A DNA stretch of 64,000 nucleotides from Arthrobacter hankyongi (lineage in GTDB: Bacteria; Actinomycetota; Actinomycetes; Actinomycetales; Micrococcaceae), in assembly GCF_022012395.1 (NCBI RefSeq), contig NZ_JAKLTQ010000020.1, positions 26,931 through 90,930 of the forward strand. The letters are read 5' to 3'. The notes below the pieces were generated by a model. It was not told where the DNA came from, made no database searches, and worked only from the letters and a program-made list of their open reading frames with translations. The position numbers and the translations under genes are program-made. This document shows, in pieces, positions 41,231-50,109 of this stretch. Every line of letters begins with the position of its first letter. Within the stretch, counting starts at the first letter, position 1.

Positions 41231-42637
41231 TCACACCGCGGCATGGCCGGCCCCGACGGCGGCGCGGGGGGCGGCGGCGCGTTGTGCAACGACACGGCCG
41301 AAAACGGCGCCCTTACCCAACGAGGTGCCGGTCATATATGCGGCGCCGTGGAACCCGCCGGTGACTTCGCCGACCGCGTACAGGCCTTCAATGACCTCCC
41401 CATCGACGTCGACCACCTCGCCGCTGGTGTTGATGGTGACCCCGCAATAGGTTGAGGTCATCAGCGGCTTGGCCGGGTAGGCGTAGAACGGCGCCTGCTC
41501 GATCGGCAGCAGTTCGCCGATCCCGTTGCACAGGCTGGTCCGGCCCACCTCGTCGTCCTGCTGGCCGGTGATGGCGGTGTTGTATAGGGCCACTGTCTGC
41601 ACGAGGGCAGTTGGGTCGATTCCGGCCATCTCGGCGAGTTTTTCGAGGGTATCTGCCTTATGCACGTGGCCGATGTCCTCCAGCGTATCGATGTCCTTCA
41701 GCGGAATACCCCGGTGCGACGCGGCCCGGACCTTGGCGTCGAAAATTTCGAAACCCAGTCCCTCGGGCTGACCCAGCACCTCCCGTCCCAGGGTCTTATA
41801 GTCCTGGGACTCGTCGACGAAACGTCGGCCGTGCTTATTCACGATAATCGCACCCATGTAGTAGGCGGTGAGCAGTTCGTGAAACTCCTCGCCTGTTTCC
41901 GGGTGGGAGCCGTAGGTGGCCGAGACGGAGGACATGTCTGCCACGCCGGCGCCGAGCTTCCAGGCCATCTTCAGTCCATCACCTGTGTTGCCCTTACCGC
42001 CGTAAGGGATTGCGGCGAGCTGTTCCGGGGCGAAGATCTTCAGCAGGTCCGTGCCCCTGCTGAACCCGCCGGTGGCCAGCACGATTCCCGCACGGGCGGT
42101 GAAGGACTGTTTCCCCTCTGGGGTGTCAACGACTACAGCGACAACCCGGCCGTCGGTGTTTCGGACCAGATTGCGCGCGCGGTGGTTAAGCCGGGTCTGC
42201 CCGCCCAAGTCGGTATAGTCCCGGTGCAACTTGTCCAGGACCTCTTTGATCGACGAGTTGTGGCTGCGCCGGGCGGACTGGCCCGAGCTGATCTCAACTT
42301 CCCGGAACACTACTCCGTGGGCCTTAAGCCAGCGGTAAGTGTCCTGCTGGTGGGCCAGGTAGGCCTCCAGCAGCGACCGGTCGTTGAGGTGCTCGCCGAC
42401 CTCGAGCAGATCCTGGAGGAACAGCTCAGCGGAGTCGTCGATGTCCTCCGCGGCCTGCTCCTCGGTGCCGGTGAATGCGAACCAGCCACCGCTCATGGCC
42501 GAGGAGCCGCCCAGCTGCCCGGTCTTCTCCAGCAGTACCACGGACAGGCCTGCCTCGGCCGCCGATGTCGCGGCTGCCTGGCCCGCGATGCCGGAGCCGA
42601 CGATGACCAGGTCGTAGGTGTGTTCGGGGGTGAACAT
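41231..42637 (-). CDS. FAD_binding_2 flavoprotein, KstD/fumarate-reductase-like dehydrogenase
   Basis: 468 residues. FAD motif DLVIVGSGIAGQAAATSAAE, GGSSAMSGGWF, ATGGFSRGTDLL and a C-terminal YAVGEVTGGFHGAAYMTG are the marks of the fumarate reductase/3-ketosteroid dehydrogenase/tricarballylate dehydrogenase group. Such enzymes add or remove a C-C double bond next to a carbonyl or carboxyl. In a cluster with P450, SDR and mobA it could desaturate an oxo-cyclohexane-type ring toward a phenol, as 4-oxocyclohexanecarboxylate desaturases do; this is a hypothesis. A 201-nt gap separates it from the VOC gene. Confidence 0.82.
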   Translation of the reverse strand: MFTPEHTYDLVIVGSGIAGQAAATSAAEAGLSVVLLEKTGQLGGSSAMSGGWFAFTGTEEQAAEDIDDSAELFLQDLLEVGEHLNDRSLLEAYLAHQQDTYRWLKAHGVVFREVEISSGQSARRSHNSSIKEVLDKLHRDYTDLGGQTRLNHRARNLVRNTDGRVVAVVVDTPEGKQSFTARAGIVLATGGFSRGTDLLKIFAPEQLAAIPYGGKGNTGDGLKMAWKLGAGVADMSSVSATYGSHPETGEEFHELLTAYYMGAIIVNKHGRRFVDESQDYKTLGREVLGQPEGLGFEIFDAKVRAASHRGIPLKDIDTLEDIGHVHKADTLEKLAEMAGIDPTALVQTVALYNTAITGQQDDEVGRTSLCNGIGELLPIEQAPFYAYPAKPLMTSTYCGVTINTSGEVVDVDGEVIEGLYAVGEVTGGFHGAAYMTGTSLGKGAVFGRVVAQRAAAPRAAVGAGHAAV

Positions 42638-42746
42638 GTTCCACTCTCGCTTTCGGATAGTTCAGGGAGGGGACAGCGTTTGGGCTTCGGGCGTCCCCTG
42701 AATAGTTGTGTGTAGCCGTAGGTCGCCCACGATTGTTCTATGGCGT

Positions 42747-44117
42747 TCAGCGCCCTGGTTCGGCCGATACAGTCCGAACAGCCGAGGCGTCCTGGTCCTC
42801 GGTCACGTCGTTGAGGGATTGATGATGCGTACTCGGCAGCCCGAGCTCTTCCAGCGGAGTGCGGAATGTCTCGCGGGCGGTGAGCGCGGCAATGGCGGCG
42901 ATGATGAGCGCGCCTGCAACCATGCAGGCAACGGGCACCCAGTTGGTCAGGTCGCCGCGGGTGAGGACGGTGGCGATGGACGGGGCGAAGCCGGAGACCA
43001 CCGAACCGATCTGGAGGCCAACCGCCATGGAGGTGTACCGGACCCGGGCGGTGAACATCTCCGCGTAGAACGCCGGGTAGATTGCCCCGCAGAGCGCTAG
43101 GAACAGGCCAACCATCAGCGCGTTGGTGACAAACATCAGCGGAATGTTGCCGGCCGATACCGCGGAGAAGAACCCGAACGTCATGCCCGCCGTGCCGAGT
43201 GCGCCGATCACAAACACGGGCCGGCGTCCGATCCTGTCGGCGAGGAGTCCCGCCGAGGGGCGGACAAGCAGGGCGAGGATCTGCGTCACGACGGCGGACC
43301 ACAGGACGGTGGTCCGGTCGATGCCCATCGAGATGGCGAACGCGATGCCGAAAACGTTCATGATGGAGTCCGGAACAAAGTAGAGCGTCGCGAGGGCGAC
43401 CCGGCCAATGCCTTTCCAGCTGGTCCGGAATGCGTCGAAGAGCGGGACCTTCGCCGTCTCGCCCTTCTGTTTGACGTGCTCGAATACCTCGGGCTCCTCG
43501 AGCGTGCGGCGCACGAAGAATGCGATGAGGAGGACGACGATGCTGGCCAGGAACGGCAGGCGCCAGCCCCACGTGAAAAGAATTTCGTCAGGCATTGCTG
43601 CGACCGGGATGAAGACCAGGGTAGCGAGGAGCATTCCCGCGCCCACGCCCTCGACGGTCCAACTGCCCCAGAATGCCCGGCTCCGATCCGGTGAGTGTTC
43701 GATGGTGAGCGAGCTGGCGCCTGCCACCTCCCCACCTGCAGAAAACCCCTGCAGGAGCCGCATCGCCACCAGGAGCAGCGGGGCAAGAGGTCCGATCTGG
43801 TCGTAGCTGGGAAGGAGTCCGATGACGAAGGTGGCCAACCCCATGATGAGCAGCGTGGCCAGCAGTGCGTTCTTGCGCCCGAACTTGTCACCGAAATGGC
43901 CGATCACCACGGCACCGAGCGGGCGAGCGAGGTAGGCGACTCCGAAGGTGGCGAAGGACATCAACGTAGCGGCTTCCGAGCCGGGGAAGAAAACGACCGG
44001 GAAGATAATCGCTGCCGCCGAGGCGAAGAGGACAAAGTCGTAGTACTCGAGTGCCCCGCCGAGGAACGCTGAGAGGGCCGCCTTTCTGGTCTGAGCGGTG
44101 GCGCCGGTTTTTGTCAT
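42747..44117 (-). CDS. MHS-family MFS transporter
   Basis: 456 residues, about 12 membrane segments. Metabolite:H+ symporter pattern: LGGALEYYDFVLFASAAAI at the start, GHFGDKFGRKNALL in the first half-loop and GLLADRIGRRPVF in the second. MHS members import shikimate, dicarboxylates, aromatic acids and osmolytes; as first gene of this operon it probably imports the pathway substrate or an acid intermediate. Start ATG 44117 has AAAGGAG upstream. Confidence 0.9.
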   Translation of the reverse strand: MTKTGATAQTRKAALSAFLGGALEYYDFVLFASAAAIIFPVVFFPGSEAATLMSFATFGVAYLARPLGAVVIGHFGDKFGRKNALLATLLIMGLATFVIGLLPSYDQIGPLAPLLLVAMRLLQGFSAGGEVAGASSLTIEHSPDRSRAFWGSWTVEGVGAGMLLATLVFIPVAAMPDEILFTWGWRLPFLASIVVLLIAFFVRRTLEEPEVFEHVKQKGETAKVPLFDAFRTSWKGIGRVALATLYFVPDSIMNVFGIAFAISMGIDRTTVLWSAVVTQILALLVRPSAGLLADRIGRRPVFVIGALGTAGMTFGFFSAVSAGNIPLMFVTNALMVGLFLALCGAIYPAFYAEMFTARVRYTSMAVGLQIGSVVSGFAPSIATVLTRGDLTNWVPVACMVAGALIIAAIAALTARETFRTPLEELGLPSTHHQSLNDVTEDQDASAVRTVSAEPGR

Positions 44118-44562
44118 TACTTGAGACTCCTTTGCTGATGCCCAATGGGCATTGCGTGCTTATTTGGTCTTTGGGGTCGGCCCCGCGGCCGGATCAGCCG
44201 GATCCTGGTAGGCCGCGCCGCATGATGTCGGTACAGTCAAGATCGGCGGATGATCAGCCTTCTTCCCACCGCCGGGCCACGCTTCATCTGCACGGTGCAC
44301 GGCAGGCTGGTAGTCATCCTGTCTCGCACCGTTCGACCCCATCGGCCGCTACCTAGAGAATGTCCGTGTGCAGGGCCGCGGTCGAGAGAGTTTCTCACTG
44401 ATCGAGAAGGCTAACCGTTATTGCTTGGGCGGTTGCGGGGATAATATCTGCAGTGCAAGCAGCGTCATCGGTCATCCGGATGCGCGGGCATTTAAGGCGG
44501 TGACGACCGTGCGCGCCGCCCTGCGGAGCGCACGGGACACAACACAACGGGTCGGAGGCCGA
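44118..44562. promoter_or_regulatory. divergent control region for IclR and mobA operon
   Basis: About 445 bp with no credible gene; the frame in front of the IclR gene is open but lacks a good start. It must carry promoters for the two divergent units. I see no strong perfect dyad that I would call the operator. Confidence 0.45.
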
Positions 44563-45381
44563 ATGCCAGCGCGGGACGAGACGATGATCGAACGCGTCAT
44601 GCGCATCCTCGAGGTTTTTGATAGCGGTGAGACTGCCCTGACAGCATCGGAGATTGCCAGAAGGACCAAGCTTCCCGTGGCCACCGCTTATCGCATTGTC
44701 GGTGACCTCGTTGCCTCGAGGGTCCTGGAACGTGAACCGGACCGCCGCGTCCGTATTGGCCTGCGCCTTTGGGAACTCGCAACCCGGGCGTCGAGCGCGG
44801 TGTCACTGCGGGACATCGCGCTCCCATACATGGAGGATCTCCATTCGGTAGTCAGACAGCACACCCAGCTCTCGGTGCTGGACCGCCACGACGTGCTCTA
44901 CCTTGAGCGGCTCACATCTAGACATGCCACTGCCGTTAATGCAACAACCGTTGGGTCACGTCTGCCCGCACTGCAATGCGCACCGGGCATTGTCCTTGCG
45001 GCATACGCACCGCCGGCCGTGCGAGATGAGCTGCTCACCTGGGGTAAGCTCACGGCGTTTAACAAGCAGACCGTCATGGACCGCGATGAGCTCAGAAAGA
45101 TCGTCGCCGAGGCCCGTCGGGTCGGCCATGCGGTGGTCCCGGGCTGGATCCATGACGACGTCACGGGAATCGCTGTCCCTATATTGGCGGCAGACGGCGG
45201 AGCCATTGCCGCTCTCTCCATCGCCATCGAGCGCGGCGGCGATGATGAACTCACATACATGCATGCGTTGCAGACCACGGCACGCTCCATCTCGCGCGCA
45301 ATGCACGTCGAAAACCTGGTGACAGACCGACGCCTGAACCTTCTTAGGCAACAGATTCGCAGAGCTACCGCGAGAGACTGA
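44563..45381 (+). CDS. IclR-family transcriptional regulator
   Basis: 272 residues. N-terminal winged helix-turn-helix (MIERVMRILEVFDSGETALT, IARRTKLPVATAYRIVGDL) and C-terminal IclR effector domain (LPALQCAPGIVLAAYAP, VVPGWIHDDVTGIAVPIL). IclR proteins commonly control aromatic acid catabolism (PcaR, PobR type). Start ATG 44563 with GGAGG 5 nt upstream was preferred to an open frame extending to 44368. Divergent from the transporter-mobA operon, its probable target. Confidence 0.92.
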   Translation: MPARDETMIERVMRILEVFDSGETALTASEIARRTKLPVATAYRIVGDLVASRVLEREPDRRVRIGLRLWELATRASSAVSLRDIALPYMEDLHSVVRQHTQLSVLDRHDVLYLERLTSRHATAVNATTVGSRLPALQCAPGIVLAAYAPPAVRDELLTWGKLTAFNKQTVMDRDELRKIVAEARRVGHAVVPGWIHDDVTGIAVPILAADGGAIAALSIAIERGGDDELTYMHALQTTARSISRAMHVENLVTDRRLNLLRQQIRRATARD

Positions 45382-45829
45382 CCAGAACGCGAGACCTTCC
45401 GGCCGGCCGGGCAGGACGCCAAGGACCCTCCGGTTACAACGGCCGTGGTGCAGGGTATTGCCGGCTGGAGACAGTGGCGGACGTTACCCGGCGCTGGATG
45501 GTGTCGTGGCAGTCGGGCGACGAGTCGAGCATGGCCACCTTACGCGTTGGTGCCAGGTTCCCGCCTTGCCTGTGCCGCCCGGCCGCGCAGACCTTGATCG
45601 GCCACGGACAGGCGAGAGGTTGAGCCCGTGTCCTCTTGTCACAGGGCAAGTCGATGAGGCCGGTCATCTTCCGCAAGGTGGACCAGCGTCGTGCCGGCAT
45701 GCCAAAGCAGTCGGTTCTCAGTGAGTGAGAAGCGGTCTTGTCGGACCAATATTCCTCAGCGAAGGTTCCAATAGTCCCCGCGACGGCTCAAGCGACAGGA
45801 CACGGGTTGCCGCGCAGGCCGTCGAACGT

Positions 45830-45989
45830 AACCTCGGCACGGGCGAAGACCTGCAGCGGATTCCGCTGCGCCGGTTCGGCCAGTCGGACGACGTCGCCAA
45901 GGCCGTCGAATTCCTTCGGGGACATGTCTTCGTATATCACCGTCCAGTGCCTGTCCGTCGGCGGTGGCAACGTCGTTACCCCCAACTAA
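45830..45989 (+). pseudogene. C-terminal remnant of an SDR gene
   Basis: IPLRRFGQSDDVAKAVEFL is read in one frame and SSYITVQCLSVGGGNVVTPN in another, together the usual SDR tail (R..P..DVA..V.FL...S.YITGQ..V.GG). One frameshift and complete loss of the N-terminal two thirds. No start or ribosome site. Confidence 0.7.
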
Positions 45990-46018
45990 CCGGAGTCCGC
46001 ACCCGAGAAAGTCGTGAA

Positions 46019-46975
46019 ATGAGCACCCAGCCCCTGTTGAGTACCGCTGTCCCGATGATGTTCCACCCGACGTTGGTCGTCGACGACCTGCCCCAGGCGA
46101 CCGAATGGTTCCAGCGGGTCTTTGGCCGGCGCGGGGTCCGATGGGAGGAGAAGTACGACTTCTCCAAGCTCAAAGGGGACTACCCCAAGGAGTATTCAAT
46201 CTTCATCCACCTTGGCGACGTCGTGGTTGACGTGCTTTCACCAAAGCTGCTTGCGCTGCCGGAAGGCAAGAAGGCTCCATACCCGGAAGGCCAGGGACTA
46301 ACTGATATTGCCTGGTATACGGAGGATGCGCGCGCCTTGGCCAGCTACTTCACAGCACGGGGAATTCGTGTCCGCGATCAGAATGGATCCCTCGTCGAGA
46401 ACGGCGACCTGCCCGTGTCCAACTTGGCCGATGACTGCTACATCCTGTGGACCCTACCGGAGGACACCGGCTTGACCTACGAATTCCTTGAGATGGGGGA
46501 GCAACACCGCGAGTTTTATTCACTGGTAGGTGACCCGCGGCTCAACCCTTCCTGGACGCTGCCGGTCGCGAGCGCCGACGACCCTCTCGGTGTGGTACGC
46601 AGCCTGCACCACACGATCCTCACCCTTGACCTTGACCGGGCTGAGCGGCTTTACACCTGTATCTTGCCCGGGCGGGTCATTCGTCGTGGCACGGATACTC
46701 AGTGGGGCGCCGAGAGCGTCTCCATAGAATTTGCCGGATCGGTGCTTAAGTTCGCCCGCCCGCAATCGGACGCACTGACAGATGTTTTTACAGGCGAGCC
46801 GACGGAAACGGACAGCTACGTTGGCATGACCTACCAGGTCCTCGACCTCGAGCGGGTGGCACGGCACCTGACACAACAGGGAGTCGGCTTCGAACGGGTG
46901 GATGAGGCGATTTGTACCTTCCCTGCGGAGACCATGGGCGTGCGGTGGACTTTTGTCGAAAACGCTCGTCCCTGA
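46019..46975 (+). CDS. two-domain VOC-superfamily protein (copy 2)
   Basis: 318 residues, paralogue of the protein at 40061-41029 (HPTLVVDDLPQATEWFQRVF and LHHTILTLDLDRAERLYTCI align with its two modules; LPEDTGLTYEF with its MPEDTGIRYEF). Opposite strand and outside the main operon. The expected second metal His is again missing (YVGMTYQV). Start ATG 46019 is the natural end of a long upstream open frame that actually contains the SDR remnant. Co-directional with the YciI gene 19 nt downstream. Confidence 0.78.
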   Translation: MSTQPLLSTAVPMMFHPTLVVDDLPQATEWFQRVFGRRGVRWEEKYDFSKLKGDYPKEYSIFIHLGDVVVDVLSPKLLALPEGKKAPYPEGQGLTDIAWYTEDARALASYFTARGIRVRDQNGSLVENGDLPVSNLADDCYILWTLPEDTGLTYEFLEMGEQHREFYSLVGDPRLNPSWTLPVASADDPLGVVRSLHHTILTLDLDRAERLYTCILPGRVIRRGTDTQWGAESVSIEFAGSVLKFARPQSDALTDVFTGEPTETDSYVGMTYQVLDLERVARHLTQQGVGFERVDEAICTFPAETMGVRWTFVENARP

Positions 46976-46994
46976 ATCAACGAAAGGATTTCCG

Positions 46995-47300
46995 ATGGCA
47001 GTTTTCGCAGTGACCTACAGTTATGAGCCCGAAGCGGCCGCCACCCGCGCCGACCTGTTCGCCGAGCACCGTACCTGGCTGAGCCATATCGATGCAGAGG
47101 ACCGGCTGCTGGGTGCGGGGGTGTTCGCCGACAAATCCGGGTCGCTTCTGGTCTTCCGTGCCGATTCATCCGAGGCCCTGGAGCACGACCTGAACGAAGA
47201 TCCGTTTGCCCAGGCGGGCGCGATAGCCGTTACCGATGTCAGGGAGTGGACCCCGAACTGGGGAGTGCTGGCCCTTGCGGCGGAAAATGACCGATCCTGA
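46995..47300 (+). CDS. YciI-family protein
   Basis: 101 residues of the YCII/dimeric alpha-beta barrel fold: AVFAVTYSYEPEA, the conserved His in LFAEHRTWLSHI, and DPFAQAGAIAVTDVREW. Members include a dechlorinating TftG and muconolactone-isomerase-like proteins; most have no known activity. GAAAGG precedes ATG 46995. Likely in one transcript with the VOC gene. Confidence 0.82.
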   Translation: MAVFAVTYSYEPEAAATRADLFAEHRTWLSHIDAEDRLLGAGVFADKSGSLLVFRADSSEALEHDLNEDPFAQAGAIAVTDVREWTPNWGVLALAAENDRS

Positions 47301-47319
47301 CATCAGTCTGAAACCAGCA

Positions 47320-47400
47320 CTGTGGTCCTAGCCAGCGACACCCAGTACGGCCTAGGCGGCGCCGTCTTTGGCAGGGACGAAGAGCGGGTCCGCAAGATCA
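47320..47400 (+). pseudogene. aldehyde dehydrogenase C-terminal fragment
   Basis: Reads LASDTQYGLGGAVFGRDEER, the region of ALDHs just after the catalytic domain (compare NDSDFGLGGSVWGQDTERA in the intact gene at 28891-30351). No upstream or downstream ALDH sequence. The fragment points to a recombination or deletion end. Confidence 0.75.
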
Positions 47401-47502
47401 CCCAACAGCGGCGGAACCAGAGCCCGGATTGGTCATGACCTGCTTCAAGCTGCCATCGCACACCGCGTTCAAAAGGAGAAAGTAGTTCAAAAGGAGGACG
47501 TA

Positions 47503-47742
47503 ATGGTGAAAGGCCACCACGAGGAAAGCCCGTCTGAAACCATCTGGGGCGAACTCCTCGGCCGACAGGTACAGATCCATCGGGACGGAAACTTGGTCCG
47601 GACCGGATTCGTGGAGGATGTCACACATGCGGGTGACGGCTTATGGCTGGAAAGCCGAGGAATTGACCACAGAGCGCTCTATGCCAAAGCCGAAGGCTAT
47701 TCTGCCAACGCCCTGAGAGCCGAAAATAAGGAAAACGCATGA
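47503..47742 (+). CDS. small protein of unknown function, pair member 1
   Basis: 79 residues: MVKGHHEESPSETIWGELLG, then a beta-rich middle VQIHRDGNLVRTGFVEDVTH and GDGLWLESRG. The strong site AAGGAGGACGTA before ATG 47503 supports translation. The arrangement of short strands suggests an SH3- or Sm-like barrel, which is a weak guess. The stop overlaps the next start (ATGA). Confidence 0.6.
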   Translation: MVKGHHEESPSETIWGELLGRQVQIHRDGNLVRTGFVEDVTHAGDGLWLESRGIDHRALYAKAEGYSANALRAENKENA

Positions 47743-47972
47743 CGCCCTCAGAGCGCTCCATCAGCATCAAAGTCGACGACCGAGCATCAATGGATCACCG
47801 GCTCAACGAAGCACACGAACGAATGATGGAACACGCGCTAAAACACCGCTTTCGCGGCATCGTCGTGACACGACATACCCATGGACACTTCACCATGAGG
47901 CTCAGCGAGAGCGTCCCCTTCGGACAAACGGAAGAGCAAAACTGCCAAAACTGTAGAATTCTGCCGGGATAA
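47739..47972 (+). CDS. small protein of unknown function, pair member 2
   Basis: 77 residues, translationally coupled to the preceding gene by a 4-nt overlap. N-terminal half is charged and helical (DDRASMDHRLNEAHERMMEH), then a strand pair GIVVTRHTHGHFTMRLSESV. Cysteines near the end (QNCQNC) are notable. No family recognised. The coupling suggests the two products act together. Confidence 0.55.
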   Translation: MTPSERSISIKVDDRASMDHRLNEAHERMMEHALKHRFRGIVVTRHTHGHFTMRLSESVPFGQTEEQNCQNCRILPG

Positions 47973-48189
47973 GGCGGCGCTAAACACCGCGTGGAGCGCA
48001 CCTCCACCGGCCCAACCGGCCGCCCGACGTCCCTCCATCAGATCCAGCTGCAGGGGGACTGGCAGCGCCGCGTCCCGCCCAAAGGAAACGCGTATTGTCC
48101 CGAGCCCGGTCAACGTGCACCCTCAGCTCCTGCCTCAAGCCGGCGACATTCCGGCCCCCTTGCACGACCAATGAGGAGCAATCCGGCAC

Positions 48190-48300
48190 AGGCTTGGCGG
48201 GGAGCACGCCTTCTACCTCGACTACCAGAACGTCAAGGCCGACTACGTCAAGGCGTTCTGGAACATCGTCAACTGGGCCGACGCCTCCGGCCGCTTCCAG
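48190..48300 (+). pseudogene. superoxide dismutase C-terminal fragment
   Basis: Reads [20 protein letters not shown] and [13 protein letters not shown], the Mn/Fe-SOD C-terminus (normally WEHAFYL, with the metal His and the preceding Asp-x-Trp). The Trp is Gly here and the upstream two thirds of the gene is missing. Confidence 0.8.
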
Positions 48301-48553
48301 GCTGCGAGTCCGGTGGCGCCAACTGGTGGTCACCGGCAAGTAGGCCAACGCGGCCCCAGGGCCTCGGTAGGATGGCCCAGCGACCACCCTCCCGAGCCTC
48401 GCGCCAGACTGCACATCCAGCCTGAGCATTCCGGCGCCAGTCCACCACCTGCAGAGAAACGAAAACCGTACAACACTTGGAAAAGCGCGGAATTCGCATC
48501 GCCCACACGTGATAACCCGGGAAGCACTGATTTACCAACGATAGGAGCTCTTC

Positions 48554-49489
48554 ATGCAGGCATGGCGTCTTACTGCTGCAAACGAACCACTTGAACTGAT
48601 GGAAGTACCTGACCCCGTTGCAGGGCCGAACGAGGTCGTGATTGATGTCAAGGCGGCGGGAATCTGCCACACCGACGTGGGATATCTCGACGGCACGCTC
48701 ACCAGTATTCTCGGGTTCACCCCCATCACCCTCGGGCACGAGATCGCGGGGGTTGTGGCGCAACTAGGAGACGGAGTCACCGGCCTGTCCGTCGGACAAC
48801 GAGTAGCCGTTCCTGCCACTATTCAGGGCCCGGGCACGGGCACCGACGGCGGCTTCGCAGACAAGGTCAAGGCTCTTGATTACCAGGTCATCCCGGTTCC
48901 GGACGGTGTGGAGTGGGAGCAGGCTGCGCCGGCCACCGATGCGGGCATGACGTCGTATCACGCGCTCAAGCTCGGCGGTGTTCAGCCGGGGACCAAACTC
49001 GGGATCATCGGTGCTGGAGGGCTGGGCAGCCTGGCGATCCAGTTCGCGAAGGCCCTGGGCGCAAAGATCCATGTAGCCGAGGTCAACCGGGCAGCCTGGG
49101 ATCGGATCTCCGGCCTCGGGGTCGATGGCCTCGCCGAGAACATCCGTGACTTCGCCGATGAGAACCTCGACGTCATCGTGGATTATGCGGGGTTCGACAC
49201 TACCACCGACGATGCCATCGAGACTGTCGCCTTCCGGGGCACTGTCGTTCAGGTCGGCATGGGAACGGAGCGGACGAATATCTCGACTACGACGATGATC
49301 CTCAAGCAGTTGCGCTATCTCGGCTCGAATGGGGGCACCAACGAAGATTGCGCAGAGGTCCTCGACCTGATCGCCCGGGGCACGGTGTCCTCTCGCGTCG
49401 AGACCATCGGCTTCGATGAGATCTATGAATCCATTCAGCGTTTCGAGCGGGGCGACACCAAGGGACGCCTGGTCGCGCTGCGCTCATAG
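48554..49489 (+). CDS. zinc-dependent medium-chain alcohol dehydrogenase
   Basis: 311 residues. Catalytic zinc ligands C38 (in AGICHTD), H62-E63 (LGHEIAG) and the NAD Rossmann motif [16 protein letters not shown] are present. The four-cysteine structural zinc loop is absent; the segment after VAVPATIQG goes straight to [10 protein letters not shown], making it shorter than the usual 340-350. It may oxidise a pathway alcohol or reduce a ketone. Start ATG 48554 follows ATAGGAG. A strong hairpin follows the stop. Confidence 0.87.
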   Translation: MQAWRLTAANEPLELMEVPDPVAGPNEVVIDVKAAGICHTDVGYLDGTLTSILGFTPITLGHEIAGVVAQLGDGVTGLSVGQRVAVPATIQGPGTGTDGGFADKVKALDYQVIPVPDGVEWEQAAPATDAGMTSYHALKLGGVQPGTKLGIIGAGGLGSLAIQFAKALGAKIHVAEVNRAAWDRISGLGVDGLAENIRDFADENLDVIVDYAGFDTTTDDAIETVAFRGTVVQVGMGTERTNISTTTMILKQLRYLGSNGGTNEDCAEVLDLIARGTVSSRVETIGFDEIYESIQRFERGDTKGRLVALRS

Positions 49490-49531
49490 CCAGGCAGAGC
49501 ACGGTCGAGGCCTCCTGGATCGTCGCTAAGG

Positions 49532-49571
49532 TCAGCCATGGCACCGACCATCCGGTCGGTGCCATGGCTGA
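49532..49571 (+). terminator. strong hairpin after alcohol dehydrogenase
   Basis: TCAGCCATGGCACCGACC, loop ATCC, and its exact complement: an 18-bp perfect stem starting 43 nt after the ADH stop. No T-run follows, so termination may rely on stem strength, or the structure may be a regulatory or mobile-end palindrome. Confidence 0.65.
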
Positions 49572-50109
49572 TCCGTGAAATACGCATTCAGCGTTCTTCG
49601 ACGCACTGCCCGACTTCCATCCCTGTTTAGAGGCTGATGCAGTTCCTCTCACGCCGAATGAACTCCTCCAGGCTGCCATCAATCATCTGAGCCAGCCCAG
49701 GTCGCCTTCGGCAGCCGCGGTGTCGTGTCAGGCACTGTCCCAGGTCGTTATAGTCCGCTCCGCGGACTAGCCGGTCCTTATTCATCTCCTCAATCTGCCG
49801 TGCCCTTTGGCGACTGAGAAGGTCCGGTCATCAGTACCGTCGACCTTGCCAGCCAACGCTGGCAAGGGCGCAACAACCAACTCGGTTGCCGCCAGGAGTC
49901 GTACCGAACATCGAGGCCGCTATCTCCTTTCGTGTCGAAGGCCGCGTCAGCTAAAGGGGCATCATGTGCTCCGGCGTAGTTCTGGCCGATTTCCCCGCGA
50001 AGCTGCTCGCGGCCCGGACCAGCAACTGTTTGCCTCTGGAACATCCGTCGTCCACGCCGAAGCTGGCAACGGCGCAGCGCGTTTACCATCGACAGGTATT
50101 TAGAAAACT

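Noticed and set aside
44368..44562. 65-residue N-terminal extension of the IclR regulator
   Set aside because: The extension has no ribosome site and IclR proteins start near the helix-turn-helix; GGAGG in front of ATG 44563 decides the start.
45458..45724. Coding sequence upstream of the SDR remnant
   Set aside because: Low-quality translation with no motif; it lies in a stretch with other gene debris.
40061..46975. Calling the two VOC proteins extradiol ring-cleavage dioxygenases
   Set aside because: Size fits, but the second metal-binding His is not found in either, so ring cleavage cannot be claimed.
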